DNA of 64,000 nucleotides from Rana temporaria (taxonomy: Eukaryota; Chordata; Amphibia; Anura; Ranidae): NCBI RefSeq assembly GCF_905171775.1, contig NC_053491.1, forward strand, positions 400,482,838 through 400,546,837. Reading direction: 5' to 3'. The notes under the pieces are model-generated. The model worked only from the letters and a program-made list of their open reading frames with translations. It had not been told where the DNA came from and did not search any database. Positions 35,401-45,984 of the stretch are shown piece by piece; the first letter of the stretch is position 1; each line of letters starts with the position of its first letter. The position numbers and the translations under genes were made by a program.

Positions 35401-36049
35401 TTTGTTTTTAGTTTCAATGATATTTATTAAGGTTTTACAAAGATTACAGAAGATAAAGAAAAACAAAGAGAACAATATAAAAAACAAATAAATACAAACA
35501 TCTCGGCTTCACATGAGGCAGAGTACAACATGTTTCAAGAGGCATATAGATTGGCATAAACTTTCATTCTCAGAGAAATATGAAACACAAGCCTCTCTTG
35601 ATATGAGTCGTGGTTTGCAAACTGCACTACGCTACCATGTCTATGACCCAATGCATGTCGTTAGTCTCAGGCCTCAAGATACGTTCCACCCACTGGGAAG
35701 AGCGCTATCCCCATCCAATTATCGGGGAGTACATTATAACCTGACAAAAGTGAAAGATGAAATGACTCCACATATATAACAATAATATTGTACCCTAATA
35801 CTCAACATGAATAAGTGAGAAAGAATAGAGAAAATGGAGGAAAAGTTTGAAGGGAAGAACAAGAAGAGGAGACGAGGGGGAAGGGAGGGGGAGGGAGGGG
35901 AAAAAGACCGTGCTCAACGATCCATCTCTGAAAACAAAAAATCTAAACAGCGAGCGTCCTGGGGTCGTTTGTCAGGTAATTAATCCATGGATCCCATATT
36001 TTGTGAAGCAACTTCATCTTGTCTTGTACTAATGCAGTTATGTTTGTTT
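35401..36049. other. Unassigned, purine-rich
   Basis: It opens with gatatttattaaggttttac and an A-rich stretch, then a GA-rich block at 35820-35910. It could be the 3' part of an old retrotransposon in reverse orientation, but no reading frame supports that. Confidence 0.3.
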
Positions 36050-36500
36050 TTAAAGTGTAAGTTCACCTTTACAGAAAAATCTGTATGGTGAACTTACACA
36101 GGACCCCTCCTCACCCCACCCCACCCCCCCAGTCCCACTGACTTGTTGCATGGCGATCTCCTGTTCTGAGCCCCGGTATAGCCGCCTCAGGGATCCCGGG
36201 CTTAGAAACCCCTATAGCATTCACGCGTCTTCTTCCCAGCTGACAGGACGGGCTATGCGGGTTCTGATTGATTGGCGCCGCTTTTGTGATGGTGCCGACC
36301 AATTAGAATGCTCCAAAATGTCCCTCCTGACGGTGCATGTTTTAAAGATTCAGCTGCAGGGATTTCTAAGCCCTGGACTCCTGAGGCGGCTATACCGGGG
36401 CTCAGAACGGGAGATTGCCGCACTGCTGGTCAGCGGGACTGAGGGGGGGGGGGGGGGGGTGAGGAGGGCGTCCTCTGTATCAATATTACACCAATGATTA
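36050..36500. repeat. Foldback with T2-like left end
   Basis: Starts TTAAAGTGTAAGTTCACC. The arm 36107-36215 (gttctgagccccggtatagc, then gggcttagaaacccc) is repeated inverted at 36350-36450 (ggctataccggggctcagaa). A G17-type run lies at 36443-36460. Non-coding. Confidence 0.55.
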
Positions 36501-37284
36501 TTCTGACAGTTAATATAAATATAAAATGATAAGCACACTTTGAAAAAAGCAGTGAAAAAAAGTGACAAAAAGAAGGAAAATAATGATTTTTCCATCTTTA
36601 ATAATAGAAAAAAAAAGATCAAAGATAATCCAAAAAGCAACACAGTATTGATTTTCCTCTTTCTAGAATGCTCTTATAAACTGTCTATTAGTACTTGCTT
36701 TTACTTAAAGCGTAACTCCACTTTTGTTGAGAAAAAAAAAACATTCCCCCTGGGTGATCTTTGTACGATGCAAAGATTATAACAACCTTTGTTGCAGATT
36801 CCTACCTTGTGTTACTCAGAAGATGTTCCTGTGTGTTTGTCTGTGCCTCTGTAGGTTTAATGGGAGTGGTTTCATAATTATCAATCAGCTGTGGCAGCTG
36901 TAGGGCACTAATGAGGAAAGCTGCTGGGCCTGCATCCCTTTAGGCTGGCCATACATTATACAATTTTCTGTAAAATTTTCTTTAGATTTACCTTCAACTA
37001 TGTAGTGCAAGGGCCTGCCTAATTGGATACAGTTGAAAGTGTTGTTTAGCTTTGACCTCATAATATATAGTTCATGGTAAATCTAAAAGAAAATTGTACA
37101 AGAAAATTAAACATGTATGGCCAGCCTATGTGTTCCTATTGGAAATATCTCACCAAAAATGAAATTTTTGTTGCAGGGGATGCCTGAAATCTGACTTGTA
37201 TCTTAGGCAGACTTATGGGAAAATTGGTGAGCCAATCACACAAGCAGAAACGTATGTTTCTGAGGAGTAGCCAGTACACATTCT
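36501..37284. other. No gene seen
   Basis: AT-rich. 36707-36725 (ttaaagcgtaactccac) is a T2-like end. 36945-37130 is a foldback (aggctggccatacat ... atgtatggccagcct), probably a small MITE. Nothing coding. Confidence 0.4.
36944..37126. mobile_element. Small TIR repeat
   Basis: ggctggccatacattatac at the left pairs with aacatgtatggccagcc at the right. The inner parts tttctttagatttacc and ggtaaatctaaaagaaa also pair. About 180 bp, non-coding. Confidence 0.65.
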
Positions 37285-37831
37285 GGGCCGGATTCAGGTA
37301 GGGGCGCGCATTGTTACGGCGGCGCAGCGTATCGTATTTACGCAATGCCGCCGTAAGTCAGAGAGGTAAGTGCTGCGGCGTAGCGTAAATGGGGCCAGCG
37401 TAAGCGCGCGTAATTCAAATGAGGATGAGGGGGTGTGTTTTATGTTAATTTTTGGTGACCCGACGTGATTGACGTTTTTCCCCAAACGGCGCATGCGCCG
37501 TCTGTGGAATTTCCCAGTGTGCATTGCTCCAAAGTACGCCGCAAGGACGTCATTGGTTTTGACGTGAACTTTACGCGGCATATCTCTTACGGAAACGGCG
37601 TATCTTTACTACGACGGGCAAGCGTACGTTCGTGAATCGGCGTATCTAGTCATTTTCATATTCTACGCCGAAAATCAACGGAAGTGCCACCTAGCGGCCA
37701 GCGGAAAAATTGCACCCTAAGATACGACGGCGCAGGCCGTCGTATCTTAGCTAGGTTTAAGTGTATCTCAGTTTGAGCATACACTTAAACTTACGACGGG
37801 CTTAGATTCCGAGTTACGTCGGCGTATCTAC

Positions 37832-38773
37832 TAGGGGTGCAACGGATCAAAAAACTCACGGTTCGGATCGTTCCTCGGATCAGGAGCCACGGATCGGATA
37901 ATTTTTCGGATCAGCAAAAAAAAAAAAAAATACCCCACTGTAATATCCACATCTCCCCCCCCCAACTATAGTACCCCCTCGGTGCAGACACCCCCCTCCT
38001 CTTAGTACAGAGACCCCCCTCCTCTCAGTACAGTGACCCCCCCTCCTCTCAGTACAGTGACCCCCCCTCCTCAGTACAGTGACCCCCCTTCTCAGTACAG
38101 TGACCCCCCTTCTCAGTACAGTGACCCCCCCCTCCTCTCAGTACAGTGACCCCCCCTTTTCAGTACAGTGACCCCCCTTCTCAGTACAGTGACCCCCCCT
38201 TCTCTCAGTACAGTGACCCCCCCTTCTCTCAGTACAGTGACCCCCCTCCTCTCAGTATAGTGACCCCCCTTCTCTCAGTACAGTGACCCCCCTTCTCTCA
38301 GTACAGTGACCCCCCTTCTCTCAGTACAGTGACCCCCCTCCTCTCAGTACAGTGACCCCCCCCCAGCTAGTACCGACAGACGAGTGGTGTGTCCCACGAG
38401 TGCGGGCTCCTCCTCTGTGGGTGTAAACAGAGGAGGGCTGCCGCCGGGTGTACCAAGATGGTCGCAGCTCCGGAGCTAGGCCGAAGCCGCGGCCTTTCCT
38501 AATGTTACGTCGGTGGCCCCAGAGCTAGGCCGAAGCCGCGGCCTTTCCTAGCGTTATGGTCGCGGTTCCTGAGGTAGGCCGAAGGCCGCGGCCATAACAT
38601 TAGGAAAGGCCGCGGCTTCGGCCTAGCTCCGGAGCCGCCGCCGTAACATTAGGAAAGGCCGCGGCTTTGGCCTAGCTCCGGAGCCGTGGCAATCCGCGGA
38701 TCACAGTGTGTTCCGATCCGAAGGTGGTGACTCGTTCGGATCACGGATCAACTGTTCATCCGTTGCACCCCTA
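37832..38773. mobile_element. hAT element, non-autonomous (TAGGGGTGCAACGG ends)
   Basis: The ends taggggtgcaacggatca and atccgttgcacccccta-type are inverted repeats. A perfect 8-bp duplication GTATCTAC lies at 37824-37831 and 38774-38781. The left half is a minisatellite. The right half has repeats of ggccgaagccgcggcctttc in both orientations. 942 bp. Confidence 0.92.
37975..38360. repeat. Minisatellite (ctctcagtacagtgaccccc)
   Basis: About 18 units of 18-21 bp of the form tctcagtacagtgacccccc inside the hAT. Very little divergence between units. Confidence 0.93.
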
Positions 38774-38829
38774 GTATCTACTGATACGCCGGCTTAACTC
38801 TTTGTGAATCCAGCCCAAAGTGTACAGAA

Positions 38830-39100
38830 CAACAGCATGTAGCCACATTGCATTTCATTTATAGAAATGAATGCAGAATAAAAAGGTAATTTTTAATAAC
38901 ATTCAATTACAATATGACTTGTCTCATAATTGTACAAGCTATATTTTTATTCTTTATTTGCTATCTTTTGCCCCCATGAAAGTGGAGTTATCCTTTAAAC
39001 GAATGAAATGCTTTACCGCTAAACAACATGGAATATGCTCTTTTATTGAAAGCCAAAAAGTGCTATTGTTCTCCGTTGTTCCGCTGTAAATGACGAAAGG
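38830..39100. other. AT-rich sequence before candidate conserved block
   Basis: Contains a possible T2-like right end near 38980-38998 (agtggagttatcctttaaa). No coding evidence. Confidence 0.35.
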
Positions 39101-39660
39101 GGTTAAAAGGAAAAGAAACAACTCGAATCCACTCTGAGCCATTCCTCACTGTCCTTAAATTATTAATTCACGGTTTCTGGCTGAATGGGGCCACAGAAAT
39201 TAAGCTGGGATAATTCAGTGACTCTGTCACATCGTTGCTGGATATTAAGGCAGTAAGGCTGGGCTGGAACGAGCGAGTTCATGCATATCAAATGTTTGAA
39301 ACTGGAACTCCATTACACCGAGTAAAACACAGCTCATTAGTTTGTTGACTAAACTGTGGGCCTCTGAGTCATTACCCTGGCTAACTGCTTGTGGACGCTG
39401 ATGGATTTCCTAGGCACAACCAACAACCTTAGTTCATTTACTAATTTGACAAATTTCCCCCCATAGTCACTTAGAGCATATTCTGTGTACAGAGTCGGAA
39501 AGCAGCTGTTTCCTCTTTAATTACCAAAGTGGCAAATGCACAATGACAAAAATGTAGCAGGTAAGGTGAGGATCGATACAAAGACTCTGATTACAAGACA
39601 GCTCACAGCTACGCTTCATTTTTTATAATCACATCTTATTCTTACACATAAGCCAATGGT
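39100..39660. promoter_or_regulatory. Candidate conserved non-coding element (enhancer-like)
   Basis: This is one of the few stretches without repeat hallmarks: no palindromes, tandem units or TIRs, and few CpGs. It has balanced complexity with many transcription-factor-like words, including ttaaattattaattcac, gggataattcagtgactc, tcattagtttgttgac and ctctttaattaccaaa. Such composition is typical of vertebrate developmental enhancers. This is inference from texture only; alignment to another vertebrate would decide it. Confidence 0.35.
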
Positions 39661-39756
39661 CCTTCTACCTTCAGGATAAACTGGTAAATTTCTTACCTGC
39701 AATCATTCAGCACTATGTAGCAAGGTTGTTGTTTTTTACATAATTTTGACAACTTA

Positions 39757-42700
39757 GGCCCCATGCACACGAGACGCTGCTAAACTCGAGTTCAGAGGCA
39801 TTTGGGCATTTTTTTCAACTGCCCCTGAACACATTTAATGTTATCCTATGTGTCCATGCACACAATCACGTTTTTTGGCGTTTCAAAGCAGTTGGGTTTA
39901 GGGCCGTTTTTCCAAACCCAAAATTTTGGGTTCAGAAGCTTTCAGCTTTTGCGTTTTAGACGCAAATCGCGGCAAATCGCGGTACCGGCGTTTTGCCGCG
40001 ATTTCGTTTATAGGCGTTTTTAAAGGTGACCTATTTTTTTACATTAGAAATCTCAAAAATGATGGCAAATGATGAAAAACCATAAAAAAAACATAAAAAA
40101 TGTAATTGCTTGCATTGCATTGTGGACAATCCACAACTTGTGGCAGGTGACGTGGCCAGTGGACAATCCACAACTTGTGGCAGGTGACATGGCCAGGTGA
40201 CGTGGCAAGTGGACAACCCACAACTTGTGGTATGTGACGTGGCCAGGTGACGTGGCAGGTGATGTGGCCAGGTGACATGGCAAGTGGACAATCCACAACT
40301 TGTGGCAGGTAACGTGGCCAGGTGACATGGTAGGTGACGTGGCTTGGTGACGTGGCCAGGTGACGTGGCAGGTGACGTGGCCAGGTGACATGGCAGGTGA
40401 CGTGGCCAGGTGACGTGGCCAGTGGACAATCCACAACTTGTGGCAGGTGACGTGGCCAGGTGACGTGGCAGGTGACGTGGCCAGGTGACATGGCAGGTGA
40501 CGTGGCCAGGTGACGTGGCCAGTGGACAATCCACAACTTGTGGCAGGTGACGTGGCCAGTTGATGTGGAAGGTGACGTGGCCAGTGGACAATCCACAACT
40601 TGTGGCAGGTGACGTGGCCAGGTGATGTGGCAGTTGACGTGGCCAGGTGACATGGCAAGTGGACAATCCACAACTTGCGGCAGGTGACGTGGCCAGGTGA
40701 CGTGGCCAGTGGACAATCCTCAACTTGTGGCAGGTGGGGTGGCCAGGTGACATGGCAGATGACGTGGCAAGTGGACAATACACAATTTGAGGCAGGTGAC
40801 GTGGCAAGTGGACAATCCACAACTTGTTGTAGGTGACGTGGCCAGGTGATGTGGCAGGTGACGTGGCCAGGTGCCGTGGCCAGTGGACAATCCACAACTT
40901 GTGGCAGGTGGCGTGGCCAGGTGACGTGGCAAGTGGACAATTCACAACTTGGCAGGTGACGTGGCCAGTTGATGTGGCAGGTGACGTGGCCAGTGGACAA
41001 TCCACAACTTGTGGCAGGTGACGTGGCCAGGTGACGTGGCAGGTGATGTGGCCAGGTGACGTGGCAGGTGACGTGGCCAGGTGACATGGCAAGTGGACAA
41101 TCCACAACTTGTGGCAGGTGACGTGGCCAGGTGACATGGCAGGTGACGTGGCAGGTGGCGTGGCCAGTGGACAATCCACAACTTGTGGCAGGTGGCGTGG
41201 CCAGGTGACGTGGCAAGTGGACAATTCACAACTTGTGGCAGGTGACGTGGCCAGGTGACATGGCAGGTGACGTGGCAGGTGGCGTGGCCAGTGGACAATC
41301 CACAACTTGTGGCAGGTGGCGTGGCCAGGTGACGTGGCAAGTGGACAATTCACAACTTGGCAGGTGACGTGGCCAGTTGATTTGGCAGGTGACGTGGCCA
41401 GTGGACAATCCACAACTTGTGGCAGGTGACGTGGCCAGTTGACGTGGCAGGTGGCGTGGCCAGTGGACAATCCACAACTTGTGGCAGGTGACGTGGCCAG
41501 GTGACGTGGCAGGTGATGTGGCCAGGTGACATGGCAGGTGACGTGGCCAGGTGACGTGGCCAGTGGACAATCCACAACTTGTGGCAGGTGACATGGCCAG
41601 GTGACGTGGCAGGTGACGTGGCCAGGTGACATGGCAGGTGACGTGGCCAGGTGACGTGGCCAGTGGACAATCCACAACTTGTGGCAGGTGACGTGGCCAG
41701 GTGACGTGGCAGGTGACGTGGCCAGGTGACATGGCAGGTGACGTGGCCAGGTGACGTGGCCAGTGGACAATCCACAACTTGTGGCAGGTGACGTGGCCAG
41801 TTGACGTGGCAGGTGACGTGGCCAGTGGACAATCCACAACTTGTGGCAGGTGACGTGGCCAGGTGATGTGGCAGGTGACGTGGCCAGGTGACATGGCAAG
41901 TGGACAATCCACAACTTGCGGCAGGTGACGTGACCAGGTGACGTGGCCAGTGGACAATCCACAACTTGTGGCAGGTGGGGTGGCCAGGTGACATGGCAGA
42001 TGACGTGGCAAGTGGACAATACACAACTTGAGGCAGGTGACGTGGCCAGGTGATGTGGCAGGTGACATGGCCAGGTGACGTGGCCAGTGGACAATCCACA
42101 ACTTGTGGCAGGTGACGTGGCCAGTTGACGTGGCAGGTGGCGTGGCCAGTGGACAAGCCACAACTTGTGGCAGGTGACGTGGCCAGGTGACGTGGCCAGG
42201 TGACGTGGCAGGTGACATAGCCAGGTGACATGGCCAGTGGACAATCCACAGCTTGTGGCAGGTGGCGTGGCCAGGTGACGTGGCAAGTGGACAATTCACA
42301 ACTTGGCAGGTGACGTGGCCAGTTGATGTGGCAGGTGACGTGGCCAGTGGACAATCCACAACTTGTGGCAGGTGACGTGGCCAGGTGACGTGGCAGGTGA
42401 TGTGGCCAGGTGACGTGGCCAGGTGACATGGCAAGTGGACAATCCACAACTTGTGGCAGGTGACGTGGCCAGTGGACAATCCACAACTTGTGGCAGGTGA
42501 CGTGGCCAGGTGACGTGGCAGGTGACATAGCCAGGTGACGTGGCCAGTGGACAATCCACAACTTGTGGCAGGTGGCGTGGCCAGGTGATGTGGCAAGTGA
42601 ACAATTCACAACTTGGCAGGTGACGTGGCCAGTTGATGTGGCAGGTGACGTGGCCAGTGGACAATCCACAACTTGTGGCAGGTGACGTGGCCAGGTGATG

Positions 42701-43031
42701 TGGCAGGTGATGTGGCCAGGTGACATGGCAGGTGACGTGGCCAGGTGACGTGGCAAGTGACACGCTAAATACACGTACACTGCTGCTCTCTCAGCTGCTC
42801 TGGTCTCACAAAATAGCTGAAATGGTTAAATAATATTGTTTTTTGAGCTTAGGGAGGGTCTTATGATGTTTCTTAACCAAATGCTTATAAACGCAAACGC
42901 GGTAAAACGCGGTAAATCGCGGTAAAACGCCGCGAAATTCGCGGCAAAAACGGGCGTTTTAAACGCCGGTTTTTGCGTTTGAAAACTTGTGTTTAGATGA
43001 GTTTGCATTTGCTTCTCGTGTGCATGGGGCC
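39757..43031. mobile_element. Harbinger-type MITE enlarged by an internal array
   Basis: The ends ggccccatgcacacgaga and tctcgtgtgcatggggcc are perfect inverted repeats flanked by TTA (39754-39756 and 43032-43034). The subterminal parts (aaatcgcggcaaatcgcgg at the left, cgcggtaaatcgcggtaaaa at the right) also correspond. Between them sits a 2.6-kb minisatellite. 3275 bp, no transposase. Confidence 0.85.
40120..42765. repeat. Minisatellite of TGACGTGG-containing units
   Basis: The basic unit is 13-14 bp (caggtgacgtggc / caggtgacgtggcca), interspersed with the semi-palindromic gtggacaatccacaacttg. A higher-order period of 100 bp is exact across 41461, 41561, 41661 and 41761. TGACGTGG occurs on the order of 100 times, with TGACATGG and TGATGTGG as the common variants. 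All minus frames stay open for hundreds of codons only because the unit lacks stops. Confidence 0.95.
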
Positions 43032-43784
43032 TTAAAGCGGAGTTCCACCCGCCTGACATGCTAAATTTGGCATGTCATTTTTGAGGGGGGTCCCATTTCC
43101 TCCCTAGGCACCACAGTGCCGGAAGGAAGGTCACCTCTCCCCCCTCACTCTCGGCAATCATCTGGGACACGTAACAGGTCCCAGATGATTGCTCGTCCAA
43201 TCACGGTGCGGAGCGTGGCTCGAAAATGCTTTAAAATGCATGGTTTTCCCTTTCATGAACAAGGAAATAATGACGTTATGATGGTTATGATGTTGGGCTG
43301 GTATAATAATGCTATGGGGCTGGTATGATATTTTTTCCAGGGCTGTTTTTTATTCTCAGTTCGGCCCTGCCCCCCTCTTCTACGCCCCCACCTTGTCTTA
43401 GCAGTCGGCAGCAGTTAGAAGGACAAAACTCCTCCACCAGATCCTGGGCCCCTCAGTGCAGCCACTCCCCACCCCCCTGTCTCCATCTTCCCTGGTCTCA
43501 GCATTCAGCTGTCTCCAGATCATGTATTTTCTGTTTCCAACTTCTTCCTGGCAACAGCACAAGGTAAAGAGGTGCACTGTGATGTAAGGGAGGGTGGAGA
43601 GCTCTTGACTTCTGAAGGTGGGGGGCTCGTGACCTCTAATGAAATTGAGTTTGACACCCCTGCTTTAAGGGTTTTGAGCACTGTAATGCACATTTTAGAT
43701 TTTACATTTCAAATCTAATGTTTTTATGTATTTTTAACTCATATTTGACAGATTTTTTTTATAATATAATATATTTATATATAA

Positions 43785-43788
<4 letters not shown>
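43032..43788. other. T2-like fragment and unassigned sequence
   Basis: Starts TTAAAGCGGAGTTCCACC at 43032, a T2/Kolobok-like end that shares its TTA with the preceding MITE. gtcccagatgattgctcg at 43170 is the inverse of cggcaatcatctgggac at 43143. The right part is unassigned. Confidence 0.4.

Positions 43789-43831
<43 letters not shown>
43789..43831. repeat. (CA)n microsatellite
   Basis: About 21 uninterrupted CA units. Confidence 0.97.
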
Positions 43832-43841
<10 letters not shown>

Positions 43842-43857
43842 CATATCATCAGATTTA

Positions 43858-43991
43858 GGCTGGATTCACACCTATGCATTTTGCAGATTTGCACTACAGT
43901 CCATTTAACATGGTTTCCTATGGAACGCGTTCTGTAGTGAAAATCTGCAAAATGCAAAAAGCACTAAAAACTCATAGGTGTGAATCCAGCC
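43858..43991. mobile_element. Small Harbinger-type MITE
   Basis: The ends ggctggattcacacctatg and cataggtgtgaatccagcc are perfect inverted repeats flanked by TTA (43855-43857 and 43992-43994). 134 bp. Confidence 0.85.
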
Positions 43992-43994
43992 TTA

Positions 43995-44217
43995 TGCCGC
44001 GTACACACGATTGGAATTTCTGATGGAAAAAGTAAAACTGACGTTTCCCATCAGATATTCCGATCGTGTGTAGCCCCATCTGAGTTTTTTTATTGGAAAT
44101 TCCGATGAATTCCATCTGAGTTTATATATAGAACATGTTCTATTTTTCTCCGATGGAATTCTGTCTGAATTTCGATGTGATTTGGTCAGGCAAAAGCCTG
44201 ATCATGTGTACGCGGCA
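43995..44217. mobile_element. Harbinger-type MITE sharing a TTA with its neighbour
   Basis: The ends tgccgcgtacacacgat and atgtgtacgcggca are inverted repeats flanked by TTA (43992-43994 and 44218-44220). The interior is palindromic (gatggaattctg, tttctgatggaaaa). 223 bp. Confidence 0.85.
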
Positions 44218-44220
44218 TTA

Positions 44221-44298
44221 GACCCCATACACACTATTAGATTTTCCGCCGATTTTTGTCTTCAGCTTTACCAAAACCATATAATATGAGATCAAACC
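44221..44298. mobile_element. Fragment of a further Harbinger-type MITE
   Basis: gaccccatacacactattag begins right after TTA 44218-44220, like the ends of neighbouring MITEs. The copy is cut off by the T2-like MITE at 44299. Confidence 0.5.
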
Positions 44299-44515
44299 TT
44301 AAAGGGTTTGTAAAGGAATTTTTTTTGTATCTAAATAGCTTCCTTTACCTTAATGCAGTGCTGTTTTCATGTCCTCATTGTTCGTTTTTGCTCTCAAGTT
44401 GCTGTAATTCTTCTCTGATCTCCACACTTCCTGGTTGTCTGTTTCCTGATAACCACAGTGCTGGGAGCTTTCTCTCTGTAGTCACTAACTTCAAGGAGGT
44501 GTGATTACTGTGTGT
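44299..44515. mobile_element. T2/Kolobok-like MITE, right part lost
   Basis: TTAAAGGGTTTGTAAAGG start. It matches 25633-25800 (ctaaatagcttcctttacc, cttcctggttgtctgtttcc). It stops where the Tc1 fragment begins. Confidence 0.6.
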
Positions 44516-44516
44516 C

Positions 44517-44950
44517 TGACCCCCCCACCCTTCCACCTCTGCAGCAATGCTGACAGCACTCATACATCTATTTCCCAAAGACAACCTCTGGATATGACGC
44601 TGAGCAAGTGCACTCAACTTCTTTGGTCGACCATGGCGAGGCCTGTTCTGAATGGAACCTGTCCTGTTAAACCGCTGTATGGTCATGGCCACCGTGCTGC
44701 AGCTCAGTTTCAGGGTCTTGGCAATCTTCTTATAGCCTGCCCTATGCCATCTTAATGTAGAGCAACAATATTTTTTTTCAGATCCTCAGAGAGTTCTTTC
44801 AGTGACCAGTATGAGAGAGTGAGAGCAATAACACCAAATTTAACACACCTGCTTCCCATTCACACCTGAGACCTTGTAACACTATCGAGTCACATGACAC
44901 CAGGCAAGGGAAAATGGCTAATTGGGCCCAATTTGATACTTTTCACTTTG
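44517..44950 (-). pseudogene. Tc1-like transposase N-terminal fragment
   Basis: The minus strand encodes the DNA-binding part: FNRTGSIQNRPRHGRPKKLS followed by HIQRLSLGNRCMSAVSIAAE. A deletion near 44800 removes the initiator region present in the other copy at 21340-21360. Everything C-terminal to SIAAEVEG is missing. The 5' non-coding part (44810-44950, cacatgacaccaggcaagg) matches 22228-22260. Confidence 0.85.
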
Positions 44951-45029
44951 ATTTTAATTGGTCAATGCTTTTACAGTGCTTGGCAATGTCAACTTAAGCA
45001 TTTTTCAAAAGACCTGATTTACATTTAGT

Positions 45030-45030
45030 T

Positions 45031-45121
<91 letters not shown>
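45030..45121. repeat. (TA)n microsatellite
   Basis: About 42 TA units directly abutting the candidate LTR. A second run (TA)17 lies at 45719-45753. Confidence 0.97.
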
Positions 45122-45672
45122 TGTGATGGTTGGACTCTGTGCTATGTGAGGATTGCTAGTTTAGGCCAGATTTTGGAGAGAAAGACACATTAATTGCACA
45201 GCTGTGTCTTGGGCTTTTTAGTTCTGACCTGACATGGCTCAGAGCCCCACCCAACAGACAGGAAGTCTGTTCCTGGGAATCAGGTGGATTCCCAATCCCT
45301 CTAAGAGGAGTCAGAGACGCTGCATGGGTACAGCGAGAGCATGCATATCTTCAGGAGGCAGATGTCGTTTGATGATTGAGCAGCAAGACGCTTATCAGGA
45401 GAAAGCTAGGTTTGAGCTTATCCCTAGGAAACTGTTTGTTCTGAGGAACAGAACTTAGGCCTAGGCTAAAGGCCTGAAACAGCCGGATGGCAAGTATGAA
45501 AGCCAGGAGGCTAAACTGTTGGTTATGCAAGATGCAGAAATACTGTTGTATTTGTGAACTTTTGTGCTTTTAAATAAAAGTGGGCTACCAGGCCCTTAAA
45601 AACTCAGTTCTGGACTGGCGTACTCACTGGAAAACACACCTACTTCTGGAGTCCGATCACCCCAATCTTACA
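45122..45672 (+). mobile_element. Candidate solo LTR
   Basis: Begins TGTGATGG and ends CTTACA (TG...CA), with ATAC on both sides (45118-45121 and 45673-45676) as a possible 4-bp duplication. AATAAA lies at about 45575, about 100 bp before the end, as expected for an LTR polyadenylation signal in plus orientation. No internal retroelement sequence adjoins it. It could instead be another repeat with chance TG/CA ends. Confidence 0.5.
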
Positions 45673-45716
45673 ATACATACAGCAGACTGTATATATTAAT
45701 ATAATTTACACATACA

Positions 45717-45757
<41 letters not shown>

Positions 45758-45984
45758 CTGATACTGAATAAGTATACATTGTGCCCTTGCTTTTCTGTCA
45801 TCCATTGTAGGCGATATTTCAAACATTTTTATATGTCTTGATTGGCTTATATAATAAATCTTTTTAAAATCCCATTCACACAGTAAGAAAGCCTATAGAA
45901 TCTTAATATAATAAACCTTTTCTCATGATCCCATACAAACAGGTAGCCCTGTGCTTTCACATTGCTTTAGTGCAAGCATACAGT

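Larger units (their letters stand above)
37285..38816. mobile_element. CpG-rich palindromic MITE split by a hAT
   Basis: Left end gggccggattcaggtagg, right end gtgaatccagccc. The interior up to 37831 (gcgcatgcgccgtctg, tacgccgcaaggacg) matches the copy at the window start. The hAT at 37832-38773 interrupts it, and the MITE resumes with ctgatacgccggc. Confidence 0.75.

Noticed and set aside
41461..41861. Regularly spaced repeats resembling a CRISPR array
   Set aside because: The 100-bp periodicity has no unique spacers. It is a eukaryotic minisatellite.
40031..42286. 751-codon open frame on the minus strand
   Set aside because: It lies entirely in the TGACGTGG minisatellite. Other frames are also open because the unit has no stop codon, and there is no domain or start context.
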